Assembly: GCA_900468285.1 (NCBI GenBank)
Contig: UBTF01000007.1
Coordinates: 221,161 to 285,160, forward strand
DNA from: Hyphomicrobiales bacterium
Lineage (GTDB): Bacteria > Pseudomonadota > Alphaproteobacteria > Rhizobiales > Rhizobiaceae
DNA: 64,000 bases
Direction: 5' to 3'
Shown: positions 57,970 through 64,000 of the stretch, piece by piece
Position numbering within the stretch: the first letter of the stretch is position 1
How the letters are laid out: every line of letters begins with the position of its first letter
Translations under genes and position numbers: made by a program
Notes under the pieces: generated by a model
Told to the model about the DNA's origin: nothing
The model's input: the letters and a program-made list of their open reading frames with translations, nothing else
The model's database searches: none

Positions 57970-58373
57970 CAGAGTGCGCCAGCCAGTTTTTTCATGAAAT
58001 TGCTTCTGTCTTCGTCCTTGTAGGGAACAGGTGTTCCCTGCCCCCAGATCGGGCCCGGCCAGCAGTCATCGCCTTCACTGCGGGCAATGACGTGAATGTG
58101 GAGTTGCCGCACGATATTGCCAAGCGTTCCGACATTTATTTTGGTAGCGCCCGTCAATTCCTTCAAGGCAGAGGCGACCTGATTGGTTTCGAATGTAAGC
58201 ACCGCCTGATCAAGCGGCGTCAGATCGAACAATTCGCTCATCTTCGCGCGCTGCGGTACCAGCACGAGCCATGGCCAACGACTGTCGTTTTGCAGGCGCA
58301 GCTGGCACAGTCCAAGCTTGGTAATAAGCACGCTGTCGCGCGCCAGTCTCTCGTCAAGCTGGAATGTGTCCAA
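57969..58373 (-). CDS. HIT family hydrolase (TTG start)
   Basis: About 134 aa. The His triad region is QLHIHVIAR near residue 95, with a conserved WPWLVLVPQRA strand near the N-terminus. HIT proteins hydrolyse nucleotidyl phosphates. The frame is open to 58493, but that extension would cross the SRP RNA promoter. The TTG at 58373 has GGGAGGA 4 bases upstream and gives the family N-terminus, so I take it as the start. Co-translated with nudC. Confidence 0.82.
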   Translation of the reverse strand: MDTFQLDERLARDSVLITKLGLCQLRLQNDSRWPWLVLVPQRAKMSELFDLTPLDQAVLTFETNQVASALKELTGATKINVGTLGNIVRQLHIHVIARSEGDDCWPGPIWGQGTPVPYKDEDRSNFMKKLAGAL

Positions 58374-58425
58374 GGCGTCCTCCCAATTTGTTTTTCGGTT
58401 GATAGCAGTTTTTTGAAGGCTTGGC

Positions 58426-58454
58426 TTGCATTTGCTTTTATTATTGCCGATATG
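58426..58454 (+). promoter_or_regulatory. Promoter of the SRP RNA gene
   Basis: TTGCAT (58426-58431), 17 bases, then GATATG (58449-58454), 7-8 bases before the RNA 5' end. Confidence 0.7.
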
Positions 58455-58461
58455 TGCCTTC

Positions 58462-58557
58462 GGGAGGTTGGTGGTGGACGAGCCACTCGCCAACCGGGTC
58501 AGGTCCGGAAGGAAGCAGCCCTAACGAGCCAGGCACGGGTCGCCGTGCCAGCCTCCC
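58462..58557 (+). ncRNA. ffs: Signal recognition particle RNA (4.5S type)
   Basis: About 96 nt. The universal domain IV core GGTCAGGTCCGGAAGGAAGCAGCC (in 58497-58520; described by its position, with the AGGAAGCAGCC tetraloop-side strand visible) is flanked by complementary arms. The ends pair: GGGAGGTTGG at the 5' end with CCAGCCTCCC at the 3' end. T-rich sequence (TTTTCTTTTT) follows as a terminator. It lies just upstream of dnaX, a common location. Confidence 0.95.
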
Positions 58558-58698
58558 ACCTTTTCTTTTTGAAGACGTGCTCAGGTTTCGCCGGGCCAGT
58601 TCGGCCTGAAAGCGGGCACCACCCAAAGCATGTCTCGCAAAAGTGTGTAGCGGTTTTGCGACCAAGACATGCGATATGTTCTAACGACTGGCGAGGCA

Positions 58699-60573
58699 AT
58701 GAGCGAAACCGGAACCAATACGCCCCAGACCAAAGAGCAGGGTACAGGTTACCGGGTGCTGGCGCGCAAGTACCGCCCGAAAGATTTTTCCGATCTGATG
58801 GTTGGTCAGGAGCCGATGGTTCGGACGCTGACCAATGCGTTCGAGACGGGGCGAATTGCGCAAGCCTACATGCTGACGGGCGTACGCGGAGTCGGAAAGA
58901 CGACCACCGCCCGCATTCTCGCCCGGGCACTCAATTACAAGACCGACGAGATAGACAAGCCAACCATCGATCTGCGCATTCCCGGCGAGCATTGCCAGGC
59001 GATCATGGAAGGACGTCATGTCGACGTCATCGAGATGGATGCCGCGTCCCATACCGGTATCGATGACATCAGAGAAATTATAGAGCAGGTGCGCTATCGT
59101 CCGGTGTCGGCCCGGTACAAGGTCTACATCATCGACGAAGTCCACATGCTCTCGACGCAGGCTTTCAACGGTCTTTTGAAGACCTTGGAAGAGCCGCCGG
59201 AACATGTGAAATTCATTTTCGCCACGACGGAAATCCGGAAGGTACCGATTACCGTTCTATCGCGCTGCCAGCGTTTCGATCTGCGCCGGATCAGCGCCGC
59301 GGATCTGGTCGGGCTGTTTACGGCTATCGCCGCGAAGGAAGGCTTCGAGGCCGAACCGCAGGCACTGGCGATGATCGCTCGTGCGGCAGAAGGTTCTGCG
59401 CGAGACGGTCTCTCCCTGCTTGATCAGGCCATTGCCCATGGCGGCGGGCGCGTTGAAGCCGAAGCGGTTCGCGGAATGCTGGGCCTCGCCGACCGTGCCC
59501 GTATCGTCGACCTGTTTCATCACGTCGCAAAGGGCGATGTTGCCGCAGCTCTTGCCGAATTTACCGGACAATATGAGGCTGGCGCCAACCCGGTCGTCGT
59601 GTTGAACGATCTTGCCGATTTTACGCATCTCGTCACCCGCATGAAATATGTCCCGGATGCCGCAGACGATCCGTCTCTTTCGGAAGTCGAGCGTGTCAGG
59701 GGTGCGGAATTTGCCGACAGCATCGCTGTCTCCGCCTTGTCCCGCATATGGCAGATGCTTCTGAAGGGCATTCCTGAAACCGAAAATGCATCCCGCCCGG
59801 CGGGTGCTGCCGAGATGGTTCTCATCCGGCTATCTCACGCCGCCAATTTGCCCGCGCCTGAAGATGCGGCCCGCCGTTTGCTGGAAATGGCAAATGGTGA
59901 GGGAGGCAATGCAAATGGGGCGCCATCCGGTGGCGGCAATGGCGGCGGCGCGCGGGCTTATGCGTCGACGCAGGCCGTCGCATCCGCACAGACGGCTTAC
60001 GCTTCACCGCAACGCCAGTCCACGCCGCAGCCGACAGCCATGCTTCGTGCCGTGCCCGACAGCCGACCGCAGGATGCAGCAATCTCTGCCCCCAGGCCCG
60101 AGGAAAAGCCGGAGCCAAAAGTCCCGGTCAACTCGCTTGAAGATGTCGTTGAGCTTTGCACCAAGAACCGCGATCCGCGCATGAAGGCGCTGGTGCGCAA
60201 TTTCGTGCGGCTTGTGCGGCTTGAGCCAGGCCGGCTCGACATGCGCCTCAGCGAAGGAGCCCCCGGCTCCCTGCCCGGTGAACTTGGCGTGAGATTGAAG
60301 GAATGGACCGGTATTCACTGGCTGGTCAGCTTGAGCAAGGAAGAAGGGTCGCCAACGCTTGTCGAAGCGGAAGGCAATGCCCGCGACGCCCGGCTCGTTG
60401 ATGCCCGGCAGGATCCCGACGTTGCCGCTATTCTGGCACAGTTCCCCGGCGCGAAGATCACCGACGTGCGCATCCGTACAGCGGTGCCTGACGATCTGGA
60501 GGTCATCGTGCCGCCCTCTGTTGCCGAATCGAGCGAAGGCGACATTCTTCCGGGCGACGACATAGAATTCTAG
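58699..60573 (+). CDS. dnaX: DNA polymerase III subunits gamma/tau
   Basis: About 624 aa. AAA+ clamp-loader ATPase with Walker A GVRGVGKT (61-68), Walker B region [10 protein letters not shown] and SRC motif [12 protein letters not shown]. The zinc site expected after Walker A has only one Cys (EHCQAI). From about 405 a Gly/Ala/Pro/Gln-rich linker precedes the C-terminal tau-like domain that binds the polymerase. No frameshift signal for a short gamma form was noticed. I chose the ATG at 58699 (GAGG just upstream); an ATG at 58669 has no ribosome site. Confidence 0.95.
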   Translation: MSETGTNTPQTKEQGTGYRVLARKYRPKDFSDLMVGQEPMVRTLTNAFETGRIAQAYMLTGVRGVGKTTTARILARALNYKTDEIDKPTIDLRIPGEHCQAIMEGRHVDVIEMDAASHTGIDDIREIIEQVRYRPVSARYKVYIIDEVHMLSTQAFNGLLKTLEEPPEHVKFIFATTEIRKVPITVLSRCQRFDLRRISAADLVGLFTAIAAKEGFEAEPQALAMIARAAEGSARDGLSLLDQAIAHGGGRVEAEAVRGMLGLADRARIVDLFHHVAKGDVAAALAEFTGQYEAGANPVVVLNDLADFTHLVTRMKYVPDAADDPSLSEVERVRGAEFADSIAVSALSRIWQMLLKGIPETENASRPAGAAEMVLIRLSHAANLPAPEDAARRLLEMANGEGGNANGAPSGGGNGGGARAYASTQAVASAQTAYASPQRQSTPQPTAMLRAVPDSRPQDAAISAPRPEEKPEPKVPVNSLEDVVELCTKNRDPRMKALVRNFVRLVRLEPGRLDMRLSEGAPGSLPGELGVRLKEWTGIHWLVSLSKEEGSPTLVEAEGNARDARLVDARQDPDVAAILAQFPGAKITDVRIRTAVPDDLEVIVPPSVAESSEGDILPGDDIEF

Positions 60574-60593
60574 GAAAAAACAGGAGTTTCGAC

Positions 60594-60917
60594 ATGCGCG
60601 ACATCATGGGCATGATGGGCAAGGTCAAAGAAATGCAGGCCAAGATGGAGAAGATGCAGGAAGAAATTGCTGCGCTCGAGATCGAGGGAAAATCAGGCGG
60701 CGGCCTCGTGACCGTGCGTATGAGCGGCAAAGGCTCCCTCCTCGGCGTCAAGATCGATCCCTCGCTTCTGAAGGAAGAAGAGGTCGAGATTCTCGAAGAC
60801 CTGCTGGTTGCCGCCCACAACGACGCCAAGCAGCGCGCCGAAACCATCACAGCCGAAAAAACCCGCGATCTCACGGCCGGACTGCCAATTCCACCCGGTA
60901 TGAAGCTTCCCTTCTAA
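60594..60917 (+). CDS. YbaB/EbfC family nucleoid-associated protein
   Basis: 107 aa, the normal length. [25 protein letters not shown] forms the N-terminal coiled coil, followed by the DNA-binding core ([26 protein letters not shown]) and the tail [12 protein letters not shown]. It forms homodimers that bind DNA. It follows dnaX after 20 bases in the usual dnaX-ybaB-recR arrangement, and its last four bases overlap the convergent MOSC gene. Confidence 0.95.
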   Translation: MRDIMGMMGKVKEMQAKMEKMQEEIAALEIEGKSGGGLVTVRMSGKGSLLGVKIDPSLLKEEEVEILEDLLVAAHNDAKQRAETITAEKTRDLTAGLPIPPGMKLPF

Positions 60918-61528
60918 CCGAGATCGAGACTGCGTCGCAGTTTGTAGTGTATTGGGGCGGCGAGAAATCGCTGCCTCGTTTTTTCATCCAGACGCTTGCC
61001 AAATGCTGCCATGGTTTCAGCAATCGACACTCTTTCGCCTTCGAAGGCCTCAAAAGAGACAGCGTCTCCCTCTCCGACATCTCCACCTGATATGACACGA
61101 CAATAGATGCCGGGACGAGCCGCTGCGCTGTAAGTCCGGGCAAAGTGTGGATCGCCCATGCGCGCGCTGAATGTCGCACAGGGAATTCGTGCAGATGTCG
61201 CTTCGAGCGTTACCCCGCCGATGACGAAACGATCCCCCACATGGACATCCCTGTTGTCCAGATCCGTCAGCACAAGGTTTTCACCGAACGTGCCGAGAGC
61301 GACCGGCCTGCCGAGTGTTTCGCTCCACCAGTTCAGCGTCAGCAGCCCTTCGACATAAACGGCCTGATCTACACCTCCATGGTGCTTGGTGTTGCAGATG
61401 GCATCGCCGACGATGCCTTCGGCGTCGATCAGCACGCGGCCAGTAAGCGGCATTTTGAAAATGCCGGTCTTGTAGCTCTTGCCGGGTAGCTTTTCGGCTC
61501 GTCCTGCACATACCGCGTGAAGTTTCAT
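60914..61528 (-). CDS. MOSC domain protein
   Basis: About 204 aa. MOSC hallmarks are [16 protein letters not shown] (about 51-66) and the late Cys in [12 protein letters not shown] (near 125). MOSC domains carry sulfur or bind molybdopterin, as in MOCS and YiiM proteins, so a role in molybdenum-linked redox or sulfur transfer is likely, with unknown substrate. ATG at 61528 has GAGGAG 9 bases upstream. It lies on the minus strand between ybaB and recR. Confidence 0.85.
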   Translation of the reverse strand: MKLHAVCAGRAEKLPGKSYKTGIFKMPLTGRVLIDAEGIVGDAICNTKHHGGVDQAVYVEGLLTLNWWSETLGRPVALGTFGENLVLTDLDNRDVHVGDRFVIGGVTLEATSARIPCATFSARMGDPHFARTYSAAARPGIYCRVISGGDVGEGDAVSFEAFEGERVSIAETMAAFGKRLDEKTRQRFLAAPIHYKLRRSLDLG

Positions 61529-61584
61529 CGCTTGGAACTCCTCAAATGATTCCGTTTTGTACTCATATGGGCTAAAAGCACCGA

Positions 61585-62190
61585 ATGGCAAAACGAGTCA
61601 CCGGTCCTGAAATCGAAAAACTGATCCAGCTTCTGGCGAAAGTGCCGGGCCTTGGGCCCCGCTCGGCCCGACGTGCGGCACTGCATCTCATCAAGAAGAA
61701 GGAACAGCTTCTCGGGCCACTTGGTCTGGCCATGGAAGAAGCCTATCAAAAGGTCAAAATCTGCTCCTGCTGCGGCAATGTGGATACGATTGATCCCTGT
61801 ACCGTATGCTCCGACGAGCGACGGGACCAGACAGTCATCATCGTTGTGGAAGATGTATCCGATTTGTGGGCCCTTGAACGGGCAGGCGCAATGAACACCG
61901 CCTATCATGTCCTTGGTGGCACCCTATCCCCGCTCGATGGCGTCGGGCCGGAAGATCTCAATATCAAGGGGCTCATAGACCGCGTCAGCGCCGGTGGCAT
62001 CCGTGAACTGATTATCGCTGTAAACGCCACGGTCGAGGGGCAGGCCACAGCGCATTACATCACCGATCGCCTTCAGGATCTTGATGTCAAGATCACGCGG
62101 CTGGCGCATGGCGTGCCTGTTGGTGGGGAACTTGATTACCTCGACGAGGGCACGCTGACCGCCGCCCTGCGCGCGCGGACAGCCATCTGA
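61585..62190 (+). CDS. recR: Recombination protein RecR
   Basis: 201 aa, the standard length. N-terminal HhH ([19 protein letters not shown]), zinc finger CSCCGN...CTVC (about 60-76), TOPRIM domain ([16 protein letters not shown] near 90-106 onward) and Walker-like C-terminus ([22 protein letters not shown]). With RecF, encoded in the same window, and RecO it forms the RecA-loading pathway. Confidence 0.97.
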   Translation: MAKRVTGPEIEKLIQLLAKVPGLGPRSARRAALHLIKKKEQLLGPLGLAMEEAYQKVKICSCCGNVDTIDPCTVCSDERRDQTVIIVVEDVSDLWALERAGAMNTAYHVLGGTLSPLDGVGPEDLNIKGLIDRVSAGGIRELIIAVNATVEGQATAHYITDRLQDLDVKITRLAHGVPVGGELDYLDEGTLTAALRARTAI

Positions 62191-62244
62191 CGCATGACCG
62201 CCGCCCTTCTGCGCAAATGAATCAAGCCTTGTAAAGGAAACCGA

Positions 62245-63510
62245 ATGCCCTCCAAGACCATCGGCCTCCTCCTCGCAGCGACGGTCTCGCTGCTGTCTCC
62301 TGTTGCGAGCTTTGCCCAGTCTGTTCCGACAGGTGCAGCTGCCGCCAGATATGACGCCGATTTCAATACATGGCTGAAGAAGGAGATTTGGCCCGAAGCG
62401 CGAAAGGCCGGGATATCCGAAAAGACGCTCGAGGCAAGTCTTACAGGCCTGACGATAAACTGGAGGCTCCCTGACCTCATCGTACCCGGTCAGAAGCCGC
62501 CGCAGGAACAGGCGCAAAGCCAGGCTGAGTTCTCATCCCCCGGCGCCTATTTTGCGGAAAACCGCCTGCAGGGACTTGCTGCCACGGGGCGCTCGCTCGC
62601 AGCCACTCATGCTGCGACCCTCAAGCGGATCGAAGCGACCTACGGCGTTCCAGGAAATATCGTGGTTGCGATCTGGGGTCGCGAGTCAGGCTTTGGACGG
62701 GCGAAATTGCCGAATGCCGTCATCGACGTCCTGGCTACGAAGGCTTATGCGTCAACTCGCAAGGACATGTTCCGCGACGAGTTGATCGATGCGTTGAAGA
62801 TCATCGAAAGAGGCGACATCTCTCCATCCCAGATGATGGGATCGTGGGCCGGTGCGCTCGGCCAACCGCAATTCATGCCGTCAAGCTATCTGAAATATGC
62901 CGTCGATTTCGATGGCGATGGTCACAGCGATATATGGAATTCCGTGCCCGACGCACTGGCATCCATCGCCAACTATCTTTCAAAGCGCGGTTGGCAACGC
63001 AATCGCGATTGGGGCTTTGAAGTTTCCATACCAAGCGATGTTTCCTGTGCCCAGGAAGGCCCAGATCTCGCCCGCCCAGTGGCCGACTGGGCCCGTCTTG
63101 GCATCAAGCGGATCTCGGGAAAAGCCTTTCCGTCCAACGATGTCAGTGCGGATGGAATGATGCTGGTTCCAGCCGGCCGGCACGGACCAGAATTCGTGGT
63201 GACACCCAATTTTTACGTCATCAAGGAATATAACAACTCAGATCTCTATGCTCTTTTCATCGGCAATCTTGCAGATCGCATCGCATACAATGCAGGACCA
63301 TTTGAAGCAAAATGGGACGATGTCGGTTCCATGTTGCGGTCCGATGTCCTGGCGATGCAAAAGGCGCTGATTAACAAGGGCTATGATGTCGGCAAACCCG
63401 ACGGCCTTGCGGGCTTCAAGACCAGACGCTCGATAGGTGACTGGCAGTCCAAGAATGGGCTTGAACCAACCTGCTTCCCTGATTCTACCCTGAAAGCGAA
63501 ACTGCGGTAG
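62245..63510 (+). CDS. Lytic murein transglycosylase, MltB family
   Basis: About 421 aa. A Sec signal peptide (about 1-24, ending ASFAQ) without an obvious lipobox cysteine, then the SLT_2 domain: VAIWGRESGFG with the catalytic Glu (near 150), SWAGALGQPQFMPSSYLKYAVD and RIAYNAGP. The C-terminus is a PG_binding_1 domain (VLAMQKALINKGYDVGKPDGLAGFKTRRSIGDWQ). It cleaves peptidoglycan with formation of 1,6-anhydro-muramyl ends. Confidence 0.93.
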   Translation: MPSKTIGLLLAATVSLLSPVASFAQSVPTGAAAARYDADFNTWLKKEIWPEARKAGISEKTLEASLTGLTINWRLPDLIVPGQKPPQEQAQSQAEFSSPGAYFAENRLQGLAATGRSLAATHAATLKRIEATYGVPGNIVVAIWGRESGFGRAKLPNAVIDVLATKAYASTRKDMFRDELIDALKIIERGDISPSQMMGSWAGALGQPQFMPSSYLKYAVDFDGDGHSDIWNSVPDALASIANYLSKRGWQRNRDWGFEVSIPSDVSCAQEGPDLARPVADWARLGIKRISGKAFPSNDVSADGMMLVPAGRHGPEFVVTPNFYVIKEYNNSDLYALFIGNLADRIAYNAGPFEAKWDDVGSMLRSDVLAMQKALINKGYDVGKPDGLAGFKTRRSIGDWQSKNGLEPTCFPDSTLKAKLR

Positions 63511-64000
63511 CTTGGATAGGATCACTGGTGAACCCGGCCGGGCTTGCACTCTTTATAAACCATCAGACACCCCTAAGATCGCAGCGCTGTTTTCATCGCG
63601 GGCCATAGGACTCACGTCGGCTCTTTCCACGCTTCTTGAGGGTCCGTCAGATGTCCGGGTCGGCTCAGCTTCCTCAAGAGCACTGGTTCGCCGCTCTAAG
63701 CTGGGAGTTGACGATCCGACTTAGCGTACCTGCGCCTTGTTCAAGATGACCTATCATCGAACATACCGAACACTCTCTAAAACATAGGGCGGCAAGAACA
63801 TAAGCGATCCGTGACCCACCCGATTAAATGAATCGACACATTCAAAAATCAAATGAACAGAAACCGCTCCGATGCGGCAGATCCGGTACCGGTATGACGA
63901 AGGCCGCCCGAGCGTTGCGATCCTGACGGACTGGATGGAGTGGAGTCACGCGTGAGCGGCACGCCCTGGTGCTTGCCGCTACCGAAGCGCCGACGGAGGA
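63511..64000. other. Gene-free right end of the window
   Basis: No open frame here has a good start, ribosome site or family motif. Short frames exist (for example from 63512 and near 63830) but carry no recognisable domain. A gene may begin beyond the edge; the last 60 bases are GC-rich and open in at least one frame. Confidence 0.5.

Noticed and set aside
63830..63990. Short frames near the right edge as a transposon end or gene start
   Set aside because: No inverted repeat or transposase motif is visible and the window ends before a frame can be judged.

Overview
The window looks like a chromosomal segment of a Rhizobiaceae alphaproteobacterium, most likely of the Agrobacterium/Rhizobium group. 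Indicators are the frcR-frcBCAK fructose locus, an L32 protein of rhizobial type, a YlxR/L7Ae fusion protein, a DnaX lacking most of its zinc cysteines, C-rich-loop small RNAs, and a 4.5S-type SRP RNA next to dnaX. Gene density is high and almost every gene is intact. I see no transposase, integrase, phage gene or CRISPR array.

Layout. 0.1-2.5 kb: tRNA-Ser(GGA), an exported serine beta-lactamase-like hydrolase and a TetR regulator. 2.5-7.7 kb: ROK regulator frcR divergent from frcBCAK. 7.9-10.3 kb: recF, a moeB-like E1 enzyme and a GNAT acetyltransferase. 10.3-15.3 kb: 2-hydroxyacid dehydrogenase, SH3b protein, PfkB adenosine-type kinase, a possible small RNA, an AEC permease and an RsmC-type methyltransferase. 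15.4-25.6 kb, minus strand: the classical translation/transcription cluster rimP-nusA-ylxR-infB-rbfA-truB-rpsO-pnp. 25.9-30.1 kb: an MFS exporter with a C-terminal soluble domain, then a three-gene ABC system (DUF3299 protein, ATPase, FtsX/MacB-like permease) whose permease carries a histidine-rich loop. 30.2-35.5 kb: alkaline phosphatase behind a near-perfect Pho box, then dnaK-dnaJ behind an RpoH-type promoter. 35.5-43.6 kb: LysE, DUF924, SlyX, then a tricarboxylate-type transporter (tctCBA) downstream of a DctB/DctD-like two-component pair, with two tandem palindromes between regulator and transporter. 43.8-48.0 kb: rpmF, a 2H phosphoesterase-like protein and polA. 48.3-51.5 kb: two structurally convincing small RNAs and a third terminated gene-free transcript, among marR, an M20 peptidase and cspA. 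51.6-58.4 kb: a YbaK deacylase, a class A PBP, membrane cytochrome c, kdsB, pheA, nudC and a HIT protein. 58.4-63.5 kb: SRP RNA, dnaX-ybaB, an antisense MOSC gene, recR and an MltB-type transglycosylase. The last 490 bases hold nothing I can assign.

Most of the window is housekeeping. The most interesting material is regulatory RNA, especially a triple-hairpin RNA with an anti-Shine-Dalgarno motif in every loop (51383-51502, minus) and a C-rich-loop RNA between polA and marR (48326-48445, plus). Next come the histidine-rich ABC/DUF3299 system and the tandem palindromes upstream of tctC. All identifications come from reading the sequence and from knowledge of the families; no database search or structure prediction was run.
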